A stretch of 64,000 nucleotides of DNA from Sphingobium yanoikuyae (GTDB taxonomy: Bacteria; Pseudomonadota; Alphaproteobacteria; Sphingomonadales; Sphingomonadaceae), in contig NZ_CP139979.1 in assembly GCF_034424525.1 (NCBI RefSeq), positions 1,674,001-1,738,000 of the forward strand. Direction: 5' to 3'. Positions 28,854 through 37,471 of the stretch are shown in pieces. The notes under the pieces were generated by a model that did not search any database, was not told the origin of the DNA, and worked only from the letters and a program-made list of their open reading frames with translations. Position numbers and translations under genes: made by a program. Position 1 is the first letter of the stretch. Every line of letters begins with the position of its first letter.

Positions 28854-30356
28854 CTATCGGCCGCCTAGCTTCATGAGGCGGCCGATCCACGGAGAAAGTG
28901 CCAGGACGGCAAGGCCGATCAGCATGGCAAGGCCGCCGATCCGGCCATAAGCGGCGAGCACCGTGCTGGCCTGGTCTGCCCCCGCCGATGCGCCGATGGC
29001 AGCGGCGATCACGCCCGACATGAAATTGCCGCCCGCCGTCGCCAGGAACCAGGTGCCCATCATCAGCCCCAGCATATGGGGCGGCGACAGGCGCGACATC
29101 GCTGCCAGCCCGACCGGCGACAGGCACAGTTCGCCCATGGTGTGGAGCAGGTAGAGCAGCAGGATGAAGAGCATCGGCATCTTCGCCCCCGGCAGCATCA
29201 TGCCGGCGCCAACCAGCAGCAGGAAGCCAGCCCCGACCTGGATGATGGCCAGGCCGAACTTGGCGGGGGTGGATGGCTCCAGCCCGCGCCGGCCGAGCTT
29301 CAGCCATAGCCAGGCGAAGAAGGGCGCGAGCAGGAAGATGGAGAAGGGACCGACCGCCTGGAACAGCGAGGCCGGCACCGTGATGCCGAACATGGTGCGG
29401 TCGACATGCCGATCGATGAACAGGTTGAGCGAGGAGCCGGTCTGTTCGAACAGACCCCAGAAGACGGGCTGCACCACCAGCAGGAAGATCGCCACCAGCA
29501 ATCGTCCGCGCGCCGCCGGATCGAGCTTCAGGCAGGCATAGGCGACCAGGCCGATGCCCATGGCTACACCGCTGGCGCTCAGCAGATAGCCGACCGTCGC
29601 GGGGCTGGCGAGCAGGGCCAGCATCGCCGCGGTGAAAGGCATGGCGCTGGCATAGAGCCAATATTCGCGGGGGATGCCGAACAGCGGGCTTGCCAGCCAG
29701 GCCGGATCGGGCGCCTCGCCCTGGCCCTGCAACAATGGCCTGCCCATGACGAAGACGATGATGCCCAGGATCATGCCCAGTGCCGCCGCGCCAAAGCCCC
29801 AGGACCAGCCGATCGTTTCGCCCAGCAGGCCGCAGACGAGCGGACCGAGCGCGCCGCCAAGATTAATGCCCATGTAGAAGATGGTGTAGGCCGGATCGCG
29901 CCGCATGTCGTCGCGGGGATAGAGTTGGCCGACCAGCACCGAGACATTCGCCTTGAGGAAGCCGGTGCCGACCACGATCACCGCCATGCCGGCGAGGAAG
30001 ATGCGGGTCGCGCTCTCACGGTCGCCGCCCAGCGCATCGAGGCCGAGCAGGATATGGCCGCAGGCGATGACGATGCCGCCGAACAGCACCGCCTTGCGCG
30101 CGCCCAGATAGCGATCGGCCAGCCAGCCGCCGACCAGCGGGCTGACGAACACCAGCGCGATATAGGCGCCATAGAGCATGCCCGCGCGCTCGTCGGAAAA
30201 GAGGAACTGCTTGGTCAGGTAGAAGATCAGCAGCGCCCGCATGCCGTAGAAGGAGAAGCGCTCCCACAATTCGGTAAAGAAGAGGATGAACAGGCCGCGC
30301 GGATGGCCGAGGAAGGTGGTAGTGGTGTGATGATCGGCTGGGGGCATGACGCTCAT
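28854..30356 (-). CDS. POT/PTR-family peptide transporter
   Basis: This 500-residue membrane protein has about 14 hydrophobic segments and the POT signature ELWERFSFYGMRALL near residue 30, an ExxER motif linked to proton-coupled di- and tripeptide uptake. It would carry small peptides across the inner membrane. The ATG at 30356 overlaps the stop of the upstream NTF2-like gene (ATGA); the TTG two codons earlier is not needed. It is the last gene of the DUF885-NTF2-POT operon, which starts behind operator copy 3. This ties peptide uptake to peptide cleavage. Confidence 0.92.
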   Translation of the reverse strand: MSVMPPADHHTTTTFLGHPRGLFILFFTELWERFSFYGMRALLIFYLTKQFLFSDERAGMLYGAYIALVFVSPLVGGWLADRYLGARKAVLFGGIVIACGHILLGLDALGGDRESATRIFLAGMAVIVVGTGFLKANVSVLVGQLYPRDDMRRDPAYTIFYMGINLGGALGPLVCGLLGETIGWSWGFGAAALGMILGIIVFVMGRPLLQGQGEAPDPAWLASPLFGIPREYWLYASAMPFTAAMLALLASPATVGYLLSASGVAMGIGLVAYACLKLDPAARGRLLVAIFLLVVQPVFWGLFEQTGSSLNLFIDRHVDRTMFGITVPASLFQAVGPFSIFLLAPFFAWLWLKLGRRGLEPSTPAKFGLAIIQVGAGFLLLVGAGMMLPGAKMPMLFILLLYLLHTMGELCLSPVGLAAMSRLSPPHMLGLMMGTWFLATAGGNFMSGVIAAAIGASAGADQASTVLAAYGRIGGLAMLIGLAVLALSPWIGRLMKLGGR

Positions 30357-30835
30357 GGGCAATAGGCGGGGTGGGTCGCATCCGGCTCGAACGCGGACAC
30401 ATGGTTGAGAGCGATCACCCAGCGGCCCTCGACCTTGCGCATCAGCCGCGTGTTGATGCCGGACTGGCCGGGTTTGGCGGCAAGGTGGAAGCGGCTGATC
30501 AGCTGGGCCGCGTCGGGTGCCAGCATCTCGATCTGAATGTCGCAGAAATGGAGCGTGCCGCGCGTTTCGGGCGAGGCGCCATAGTCGCGGACATAATGGT
30601 CGAGCGTGCCCTGCCAGTCGCGCTGGAACTGGCCGCGCGACACGAAGGTGACGCCGGGGTTGAGGAAGCCCGCCATATAGCCGCGAAAATCACCCCGGTT
30701 CCAGGCAAGCTCCATGTCGGCGATCACCTGCCGGATCGCCGCCTTGTCCGTCTCCGCCGAAGGGGGGATCGGCGCGGCGCCCATGCAGAGCGCCGCGCCG
30801 ATCAGGGGGAGGAGACTGCGCTTACTGCGCCGCAC
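30353..30835 (-). CDS. Exported NTF2-like (SnoaL/DUF4440-type) protein
   Basis: This 160-residue protein has a short signal peptide (RRSKRSLLPLIGAALCMGAAP) and an NTF2-like fold pattern: an N-terminal helix (AAIRQVIADMELAWNRGD), then FLNPGVTFVSRG and a C-terminal KVEGRWVIALNHVS strand pair. Proteins of this group bind small molecules or act as isomerases; no function can be given. I chose the GTG at 30835, which overlaps the DUF885 stop by 14 nt; the frame is open to 30886, but that part lies inside the DUF885 gene and lacks signal-peptide character. The 3' end overlaps the POT gene. Confidence 0.75.
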   Translation of the reverse strand: MRRSKRSLLPLIGAALCMGAAPIPPSAETDKAAIRQVIADMELAWNRGDFRGYMAGFLNPGVTFVSRGQFQRDWQGTLDHYVRDYGASPETRGTLHFCDIQIEMLAPDAAQLISRFHLAAKPGQSGINTRLMRKVEGRWVIALNHVSAFEPDATHPAYCP

Positions 30836-32624
30836 CGGACGCCCCGGCTGCGGCCTTGGCCTTTTCCGCCTGGATGAAGCGGTCAAGCTCCGCCTCCATC
30901 ACCGGCAGCGGCACCGACCCCATGGTGAGCAGCGTGTCGTGGAACGGGCGCTGATCGAACTTGTCGCCCAGTTCCGCCTCGGCCTTGGCGCGCATCTTGC
31001 GGATCGACAATTCGCCCAGCTTGTAGGCCAGCGCCTGCGCCGGCCAGGCGATGTATCGATCGACCTCATTGGTGATGTCGAGCTTCGCGAGCGCGGTGTG
31101 GCTGGCCATATAGTCGATCGCCTGCTGCCGCGTCCAACCCATGGAGTGCATGCCGGTGTCGATCACCAGCCGCACTGCGCGCCACATCTCGAACGTCTCG
31201 CGGCCGAACTCCTCATAGGGCGTCTCATACATGCCGAGCTTGGTCCCCAGCCATTCGGTATAGAGGCCCCAGCCTTCGCCATAGCCCGAGAAATAGGTCT
31301 GGCCACGGAAGGCCGGGCGGTTGGGGGCTTCCAGCGCGTAGGCGGCCTGGAAGCTGTGGCCCGGATTGCATTCGTGCAGCGTCAGCGCGGTCAGATTGTA
31401 GAGCGGGCGCGAGGGCAGGTCATAGGTGTTCATCAGGCAGGATTCGAGCCCGCCGCGACCCGAGGTGTAGATGGGCGCGATCTCATCCGGCACCGGCAGG
31501 ATGGTGAAGCGATAGCGCGGCAGATTGTTGAACGTGTCCTTCAGCCTGCCGTCCATCTTCTTGGTGACATAGGCGGAATAGGAGAGCAGCTCGCGCGGGG
31601 TCTTGGCATAGAATTGCGGGTCGGTGCGCATGAATTCCAGGAACTCGGCGAAGCTGCCCTGGAACTTGGCGTCCGCCATCGTCTTCTTCATGTCCGCATC
31701 GATGCGCGCGACTTCCTTCAGGCCGATCTCGTGGATCTGCTGCGGCGTCAGGTCCAGCGTCGTATATTCACGGATCTGGTCCTGGTAGAAGGCCTTGCCG
31801 TCGGGCAGCGAATAGGCGTCGATCGTCTTGCGTGCCTTGGGCATATATTCGCCGCGCATGAAGGTCAGCAGCTTCTGGTAGCTGGGCGCGATGGCGTCGC
31901 GGATCAGCGCCTGTGCCTGTGCCTGCATCGCCTGGCGCTGGTCGGCCGGGATGGTGTCCGGCATCGCGGCGAACGCCTTGTAGAAGGGATTGTCGGTGCC
32001 GGCGGCCAGGAACGGCTCGATCGTCTTGTCACGCCCCTCGATCGACACGCGCGGCACGGTATAGCCGCGCTTCAGGCCCGCCTGCATGTTCGCGATCTGC
32101 TCGTCGAAATAGCGCGGGATGTCCTTCATCCGGCCGAGATAGCGGCGATAATTGTCGGCGCTGGAAAAGGGCGTGCGCGGGTTGAGGCCGGTCCAGAAGA
32201 AGGTATCGCTGTTGAACGGCGCCTCATAGGTCTTGTACTTGATCTTGGTCGCATTTTCCCAGACCGAGGTCTTGAACACCGCCTTGTTGATATATTCCTC
32301 ATGCGACAGTTGCGCGTCGGGGATCTGATCGAGCTGTTTGAGGATATCGCTCCAATAGGCATAGCGGCGCTGCTGGGTGGCGGCGGTCACGCTGGGCAGA
32401 TGATCGTCGGCGCCGCCTTCCGTCCGGCCGCTGCCGGGCAGGCGCGCAAATTCCTTCTGGCGCCAGGTCCATTCGGCGTCATACAGCGCCTTGAGCTTCA
32501 GGTCGGCGGCGGTCGGTTGTGCGGCCGGTGCGTTGGTGGCCGGCGCGGTCTGGGCAAGGGCGGCCGGGGCCGTGCCGGCGAGCCAGGCGATGGCGAGCAA
32601 GGATGCGGCATGGGGCATTTTCAT
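30822..32624 (-). CDS. Exported DUF885 metallopeptidase-like protein
   Basis: This 600-residue protein has a signal peptide (1-24, APAALAQ) and the DUF885 layout, with the HExxPGH motif as HECNPGH inside LTLHECNPGHSFQAAY, which suggests zinc-dependent peptidase activity. GYGEGWGLYTEWLG and a downstream DTGMHSMGW helix are also typical. DUF885 proteins are widespread exported peptidase candidates in sphingomonads and xanthomonads. It is the first gene of an operon with the NTF2-like protein and the POT transporter. The ATG at 32624 follows AGAGAGA. Operator copy 3 lies about 60 nt upstream. Confidence 0.88.
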   Translation of the reverse strand: MKMPHAASLLAIAWLAGTAPAALAQTAPATNAPAAQPTAADLKLKALYDAEWTWRQKEFARLPGSGRTEGGADDHLPSVTAATQQRRYAYWSDILKQLDQIPDAQLSHEEYINKAVFKTSVWENATKIKYKTYEAPFNSDTFFWTGLNPRTPFSSADNYRRYLGRMKDIPRYFDEQIANMQAGLKRGYTVPRVSIEGRDKTIEPFLAAGTDNPFYKAFAAMPDTIPADQRQAMQAQAQALIRDAIAPSYQKLLTFMRGEYMPKARKTIDAYSLPDGKAFYQDQIREYTTLDLTPQQIHEIGLKEVARIDADMKKTMADAKFQGSFAEFLEFMRTDPQFYAKTPRELLSYSAYVTKKMDGRLKDTFNNLPRYRFTILPVPDEIAPIYTSGRGGLESCLMNTYDLPSRPLYNLTALTLHECNPGHSFQAAYALEAPNRPAFRGQTYFSGYGEGWGLYTEWLGTKLGMYETPYEEFGRETFEMWRAVRLVIDTGMHSMGWTRQQAIDYMASHTALAKLDITNEVDRYIAWPAQALAYKLGELSIRKMRAKAEAELGDKFDQRPFHDTLLTMGSVPLPVMEAELDRFIQAEKAKAAAGASGAAQ

Positions 32625-32681
32625 GAATGTCTCTCTTCCCTGTTCGGCGAAGCGATCCGGCGCCCCGCTCCTATCAATAAT

Positions 32682-32694
32682 GTATACGATATAC
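32682..32694. promoter_or_regulatory. GTATACGAT operator copy 3 (DUF885 operon)
   Basis: GTATACGATATAC is an imperfect inverted repeat, GTATA-CGA-TATAC when read as two half-sites. It lies in the 85-nt gap between the end of the GH127 gene and the start of the DUF885 gene. This suggests that the downstream operon has its own regulated promoter. Confidence 0.65.
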
Positions 32695-32709
32695 CTTGAT
32701 TAAGGCGGG

Positions 32710-35118
32710 TCAAGTGCGCGTTTCGCCCGCGGGCGTGAAAATGCGCGCGCCGAACATCGGGCCGGCCCGCGTCATGCCGGGGGCCGGCTGGACGCGGATC
32801 ATCACCGTGCTCTTGCCGCGCGTCAGCGCCTCGGGAATGGCGTAGGTGACGTCGAAAAATTCGCCCGGCCGGTCGGCATCCAGCTTCTGCGTCGCGATCT
32901 TCTGGCCGTCGACCAATATGTCGAACAGCCGGTTTCGCTCCTCGCCCCAATAAGTGGCCTGCAGGATCAGCGGGCCGGGCTTCACCTTCATGCGGAACTG
33001 GAAATGGCCGTCGGTGCGCGCATCGCGCCCATGCCGTCCGCGATAGGTGGTGGTGTAGGAGAGTTTCGCTTCCAGCCCATGGTCGCGCTCGGGCTGCATC
33101 TCGCCCAGATGCATGACATCGACGGAGCGCCGCTCCAGGTCACGGAGGCGCGCCTGCTCGACGGCAAAGGCCTGCTGCTCCACGCCCCATTCCTGCTGGG
33201 TGAAGCGCTTGAAATAGACGGCGGTGCGGCGATCGCGCTGCTGGAAGAAGGGCGCGAAGCTGAGGTCGGCGGGCTTGCCGATGTCGGCGGTGCGATAGGC
33301 GGGGACGGCGCCGGGGGTGGCGGCAAAGCCCTGCGTCACATCGGCGGCGACCAGCGCCGGGGATGGACCGTCAAAGGGCTGGTCGGCCGCGCCCAGATCG
33401 GCCGCCAGTACGACCGGGCCGTGCAGCAGCGCGATGGTCCGGGCATCATCCGGCGTTGCTTCGACCCGCAATGCCATCGGCAGGTCCAGCGTCACCTGAT
33501 CGCCGGCCTTCCACTTGCGACCGATCAGGGCATAGCCATCGGCGATGCGCGGGGCGGGCAGGGGCGTGCCATTGACGGCGATACGCGCGCCCTGGCACCA
33601 GCCGGGGATGCGCAGCGCCAGGGTGAAGCGGCCGGCCCGCGCCAGTTTCGGGATCGACAGGGCGATGTGGCCATCGAACGGATAGCCGGTCTCGATCCGC
33701 AGCTTCGCGCCCCGCGCCGCCCAGTCGGCTTCGCTGGGGATATAGAGATTGGCGATCAGCATGTCGGCCGGCCGGTCGGCATCTTCCCACCAGATGGATT
33801 CTCCGTGCTTGGCATGGCTTTCCATGCCGCTGCCGACGCAGCACCAGAAATCGTCGAACGGTTCCGACCAGACGCGGTGCGACCCCGACATCAGCGGCAC
33901 CATATAGGCGAACATGCCGGTGGCCGGGTTCTGATGCGCCAGAATATGGTTGATATGGGCGCGCTCATAATAGTCGAACAGGCGCGCCTCGGGCTTCCAG
34001 GCATAGAGATGCCGGGTCAGCTTCAGCATGTTGTAGCTGTTGCAGCTTTCGCAGGTCTGTTCGGTAATATGCTTGGAAATGGTGCCGGGATCGGGGAAAT
34101 ATTCCCGGTCGGCATTGCCACCGATGACATAGCTATATTGCCCGACCACGGTCTCCCAGAAGAAGTTGGCGGCGATCGCATCGGCGGCATTGCCGGTGAT
34201 CTCGTGCAGGCGCGCAAGGCCGATCAGCTTGGGGATCTGCGTATTGGCGTGGATCCAGGGCAGGCTGTTCTGCCGCTGGGCCAGCGGATCGAGCACCTTG
34301 CGATGGCGCAGGCGCGTGGCCAACGCCAGCCAGCGCGGATCACCGGTGCGGGCGTGCAGTTCGGCGAAGCTCTCGTTGATGCCGCCATGCTCGCAGTCCA
34401 GCACCTGCTGCACCTGTGCATCGTCCAGTTTCGCGAACACCCCGTCGATATAGGCGGCCAGGGCCAGCGCGACACCGCGCGCCTGGCTGTTGCCCAGATG
34501 GGTTTCGGCGTCGAACAGGCCGGCGAACAGCTTGTGCCAATTATAGAAGGGCACCCAGCAGCCGTTGAGATCGAACCCGGCCGATCGGATGTCGCCGCGC
34601 ATGATCTCCGGAAAGATCAGCCTGCCATCCTCGATCACATCGTCGCGGCGACGGGTGAAGCCTGCGACATAGCCGTCGCCAGCCGCCGCCTGACAGGCGG
34701 CCAGTTCGTCGATGATATAGGCGGCGCGGCGGGCGCATTCGGCGTCGCCGGTCTGGGCGTGCATCAGCGCCAGCGCGGTCAGATAATGGCCCAGCGTATG
34801 GCCGGCGATGGTATCATTTTCCCAGCCGCCATAGATGGCCCCCTTGGGCGTCAGGCCGGCATGTTTGCGGAAATTGTGCAGCAGCCGATCCGGCTCCAGC
34901 CGCAGCAGATAGAGGCGATTGCCCTCGACCGCGTCGGCAAAGGGGGAGGGGAGAAGCCGGGTCGCCTGCAGCGGCAAGGCGCGCGCCGATTCGGGCAGCG
35001 CACTGCCGGTTGCGGCATGGGCGACGCTGCTCCATCCCTGCCAGGCGGGGGCCGTCGCAACGGCGGTCGCGGCCAGCAACATGGCCCTGCGGCTGAGGGG
35101 CGTGTGACGGTGGGACAT
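32710..35118 (-). CDS. GH127/GH146-type beta-L-arabinofuranosidase
   Basis: This 802-residue protein starts with a twin-arginine-like signal (LSRRAMLLAATAVATAPA) and has the DUF1680 alpha/alpha-barrel. The zinc/cysteine centre of the family seems intact: E357 and C359 in CESCNSYNM, and C426-C427 in WCCVGSGMESH, arranged like the Glu-x-Cys and Cys-Cys ligands of Bifidobacterium HypBA1, where one Cys is the nucleophile. C-terminal beta-domains make it longer than HypBA1 (658 residues), closer to GH146 members. GH127 HypBA1 removes beta-L-arabinofuranose from hydroxyproline-linked arabino-oligosaccharides; GH146 acts on other plant arabinans. It is divergent from the Ldh-type gene across operator copy 4. 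Confidence 0.88.
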   Translation of the reverse strand: MSHRHTPLSRRAMLLAATAVATAPAWQGWSSVAHAATGSALPESARALPLQATRLLPSPFADAVEGNRLYLLRLEPDRLLHNFRKHAGLTPKGAIYGGWENDTIAGHTLGHYLTALALMHAQTGDAECARRAAYIIDELAACQAAAGDGYVAGFTRRRDDVIEDGRLIFPEIMRGDIRSAGFDLNGCWVPFYNWHKLFAGLFDAETHLGNSQARGVALALAAYIDGVFAKLDDAQVQQVLDCEHGGINESFAELHARTGDPRWLALATRLRHRKVLDPLAQRQNSLPWIHANTQIPKLIGLARLHEITGNAADAIAANFFWETVVGQYSYVIGGNADREYFPDPGTISKHITEQTCESCNSYNMLKLTRHLYAWKPEARLFDYYERAHINHILAHQNPATGMFAYMVPLMSGSHRVWSEPFDDFWCCVGSGMESHAKHGESIWWEDADRPADMLIANLYIPSEADWAARGAKLRIETGYPFDGHIALSIPKLARAGRFTLALRIPGWCQGARIAVNGTPLPAPRIADGYALIGRKWKAGDQVTLDLPMALRVEATPDDARTIALLHGPVVLAADLGAADQPFDGPSPALVAADVTQGFAATPGAVPAYRTADIGKPADLSFAPFFQQRDRRTAVYFKRFTQQEWGVEQQAFAVEQARLRDLERRSVDVMHLGEMQPERDHGLEAKLSYTTTYRGRHGRDARTDGHFQFRMKVKPGPLILQATYWGEERNRLFDILVDGQKIATQKLDADRPGEFFDVTYAIPEALTRGKSTVMIRVQPAPGMTRAGPMFGARIFTPAGETRT

Positions 35119-35150
35119 GGCGGCTCCGGCTTGTCTGCAATCGTTATACC

Positions 35151-35163
35151 GTATACGATATTG
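35151..35163. promoter_or_regulatory. GTATACGAT operator copy 4 (GH127 / Ldh-type reductase)
   Basis: GTATACGATATTG follows the partial half-site GTTATACC (35143-35150). On the plus strand TTGTCT (35131-35136) and TACGAT (35154-35159) are 17 nt apart, so the motif contains the likely -10 of the rightward gene. Confidence 0.65.
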
Positions 35164-35195
35164 TGATTATGGTTTGGGATCAAGACGGAGGATGC

Positions 35196-35237
35196 ATGTC
35201 TATCTTCAACGCTGCGGCATGGGCAATAAAGGCATGA
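35196..35237 (+). CDS. Possible 13-residue leader peptide coupled to the Ldh-type gene
   Basis: ATG at 35196 opens a short frame (M-S-I-F-N-A-A-A-W-A-I-K-A, then TGA at 35235-35237). The best ribosome binding site of the region, ACGGAGG (35185-35191), is 4 nt upstream. Its stop overlaps the ATG at 35234 of the next gene (ATGA). The Ldh-type frame also has ATGs at 35192 and 35219, but 35192 touches the ribosome binding site. The short frame could simply serve coupling, or be chance. Confidence 0.35.
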   Translation: MSIFNAAAWAIKA

Positions 35238-36250
35238 GCGCTGGCGAAAGCGTCACGCTGACGCTGCAGCAGGTCGCGGATCTGGCCCATGCCGTGCTGC
35301 GCCGCCATGGTCTGGCGGAGGCACATGTCGGCCCGGTTGCCGCGACGATCATCGCCGGCGAGCGCGATGAATGCGCGTCGCATGGCGTCTATCGCCTGCT
35401 CAACTGCGTCCATACGCTCAACAGCGGCAAGGTTGTGCCGGATGCCGTGCCGGTGGTGCATCATGTCTCGCCCGCGCTGCTGCGCGTGGATGCGGCCGGC
35501 GGCTTTGCCCAACTGGCTTTCGCTACGGGATTGCCTTTGCTGGTGGAAAAGGCGCGGACGATGGGCATCGCCGCCATGGGCATCAATCGCTGCGTCCATT
35601 TTGCCGCGCTCTGGCCAGAGGTCGAGGCGCTGACCGATCAGGGTCTGGTCGCCTTCGCCTGTACCCCCAGCCATGCCTGGGTCGCGCCGGCCGGTGGCAC
35701 CTCGCCGCTGTTCGGTACCAACCCGATCGCCTTTGGCTGGCCGCGCCCCGGCGGCGATCCCTTCGTGTTCGATTTCGCTACCAGCGCGGTCGCGCGCGGC
35801 GAGATCGAACTGCATCGCCGCGCCGGCAAGCCGATCCCGGAAGGCTGGACGATCGATGCCCAGGGCAATCCGACCACCGATGCGGAAGCCGGCCTGGCCG
35901 GCGCATTGCTGACCTTTGGCGGGCACAAGGGATCGGCCCTGTCGGCGATGGTCGAACTGATTGCCGGGCCGCTGATCGGCGATATGACCAGTGCGGAATC
36001 GCTGGCGCATGACGATGGCGCCAAGGCATCGCCCTATGGCGGCGAACTCATCATCGCCATCGATCCCGCCGGCTTCCTGGGCGCGGCGGCCGCAGAGCAT
36101 ATGCAGCGGGCCGAGGCGCTGTTCGACGGCATTACCAGCCAGGGCGCACGCCTGCCATCGCAGCGGCGCTTCGCGGCGCGTCGCCGCACCCCCGCTCAGG
36201 GCTGCCGCATTCCCCGCGCGCTCTATGAGGAACTGGCGGCGCTCAGCTGA
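35234..36250 (+). CDS. Ldh/malate dehydrogenase-type reductase (possible DpkA-like imino acid reductase)
   Basis: This 338-residue protein belongs to the Ldh_2 (type-2 malate/lactate dehydrogenase) family, NAD(P)H-dependent and unrelated to classical Rossmann dehydrogenases. Family blocks include the SHGVYRL His motif, PLFGTNPIAFGWPRP and the GGHKGSALSAMVELIAG segment. The family includes DpkA, which reduces pyrroline-2-carboxylate to L-proline. Next to D-amino-acid oxidation and hydroxyproline genes that is the likeliest role, but ureidoglycolate- or lactate-type activity cannot be excluded. The start is uncertain; 35234 gives the usual family length and overlaps a short upstream frame. It is convergent with the M24 gene, and the stop lies inside a perfect palindrome. 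Confidence 0.85.
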   Translation: MSAGESVTLTLQQVADLAHAVLRRHGLAEAHVGPVAATIIAGERDECASHGVYRLLNCVHTLNSGKVVPDAVPVVHHVSPALLRVDAAGGFAQLAFATGLPLLVEKARTMGIAAMGINRCVHFAALWPEVEALTDQGLVAFACTPSHAWVAPAGGTSPLFGTNPIAFGWPRPGGDPFVFDFATSAVARGEIELHRRAGKPIPEGWTIDAQGNPTTDAEAGLAGALLTFGGHKGSALSAMVELIAGPLIGDMTSAESLAHDDGAKASPYGGELIIAIDPAGFLGAAAAEHMQRAEALFDGITSQGARLPSQRRFAARRRTPAQGCRIPRALYEELAALS

Positions 36251-36259
36251 GCGCCGCCA
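36234..36259. terminator. Perfect 26-bp palindrome over the Ldh-type gene stop
   Basis: TGGCGGCGCTCAG (36234-36246) is followed directly by its exact reverse complement (36247-36259). The centre is AGCT and the stop codon of the rightward gene is inside. It lies between convergent genes, so it probably ends transcription from both sides. Confidence 0.7.
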
Positions 36260-36265
36260 GCGATT

Positions 36266-37468
36266 TCAGGCAAAAGGCTGGTCGATCGCGACCGAGGGCG
36301 GGGTGAACCAGGCCGCCCCGGTCTCGGTCACGTAAAAATGATCCTCCAGCCGCACGCCGAAGCGATCCGGCACGACGATCATCGGTTCGTTGGAGAAGCA
36401 CATGCCCGGCTGCAGCGGGGTCATGTCGCCGCGCACCAGATAGGGCGCCTCATGGATCGACAGGCCGATGCCATGGCCGGTGCGATGGGGCAGGCCGGGC
36501 AGGCTGTAGTCAGGGCCAAGGCCCGCCGCCTCCAGCACGCGCCGCGCCGCCGCGTCGATCGCGCCGCAGGGGACGCCGGGCTTGACCGCATCGAATGCAG
36601 CTTGCTGCGCCTCCTTCTCCAAGGCCCAGATGCGCCGCTGCTCGGCATCGGCCTCGCCATAGACATAGGATCGGGTGATGTCGCTATGATAGCCGCCGAT
36701 GGTACAGCCGGTATCGATCAGCACCATGTCGCCCTCGGCCAGCACGCTCTCGCCCGGCAGGCCATGGGGATAGGCGGTCGATCGGCCGAACTGGACGATG
36801 CAGAAGCTGCTGCCCGATGCGCCGAGCGCCCGGTGCGCGGCCTCGATGAAGCGGCGCACCTCGGTCGCGGTGATGCCGGGGCGCAGGATGCGGGCAGCGC
36901 GGCGATGCACCTCCAGCGTCATCGACTTGGCCTGCTGCATCAGCGCCAGTTCGGCGGCCGACTTGCGGCTGCGGCAACCGTCGATCACGGCCGAGGCGGC
37001 AACCAGCGTCACGCCCGGCGCGGCGGCCCGGATGCGCTCGACGAACAGGAAGGCCATGGCCGGGTCGATCCCCAGCCGGGCGACGCCCAGCGTCCGGAGC
37101 GCGTCGGCGACGAGCGCGGACGGGCTTTCATCCTCCTCCCACAGGCGCAGGTCGCCGGCGTCGATCTTGAGGTCGGCTTCCAGCGAGCCGCGTTCGAAGC
37201 GCGGGCAGATCAGGATCGGCTCGCCGGTGAGAGGCAGCAGCATCGCCACCAGTCGCTCGCTCGCGCCCCAGGGGACGCCAGCGAAATAGGCGAGGCTGGT
37301 CCCGGCATCGATCAACAGCGCGTCGAGCCCTTCCTGCGCCATCAGGGTGCGGGCTTTGGTAATGCGCGCCTGATATTCGGACGCCGTGATAGCCGGCGCA
37401 CGATCGGACCAGGGGGCAAGCCCGGCCAGTTCGGTGGCGGCGTCGGAACCGCCGATCTGCTGTGTCAT
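36266..37468 (-). CDS. M24B Xaa-Pro peptidase (prolidase type)
   Basis: This 400-residue cytoplasmic protein has the creatinase N-domain and a pita-bread catalytic domain with all five metal ligands: D252 (LIDTG), D263 (HSDIT), H332 (TGHGIG), E361 (SNEPM) and E375 (VRLEDH). M24B enzymes cut Xaa-Pro or release a residue in front of proline. No signal peptide is present, so it would act on peptides imported by the POT transporter. It starts 3 nt after the D-amino-acid dehydrogenase gene, forming a two-gene operon behind operator copy 5. Confidence 0.93.
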   Translation of the reverse strand: MTQQIGGSDAATELAGLAPWSDRAPAITASEYQARITKARTLMAQEGLDALLIDAGTSLAYFAGVPWGASERLVAMLLPLTGEPILICPRFERGSLEADLKIDAGDLRLWEEDESPSALVADALRTLGVARLGIDPAMAFLFVERIRAAAPGVTLVAASAVIDGCRSRKSAAELALMQQAKSMTLEVHRRAARILRPGITATEVRRFIEAAHRALGASGSSFCIVQFGRSTAYPHGLPGESVLAEGDMVLIDTGCTIGGYHSDITRSYVYGEADAEQRRIWALEKEAQQAAFDAVKPGVPCGAIDAAARRVLEAAGLGPDYSLPGLPHRTGHGIGLSIHEAPYLVRGDMTPLQPGMCFSNEPMIVVPDRFGVRLEDHFYVTETGAAWFTPPSVAIDQPFA

Positions 37469-37471
37469 AAT

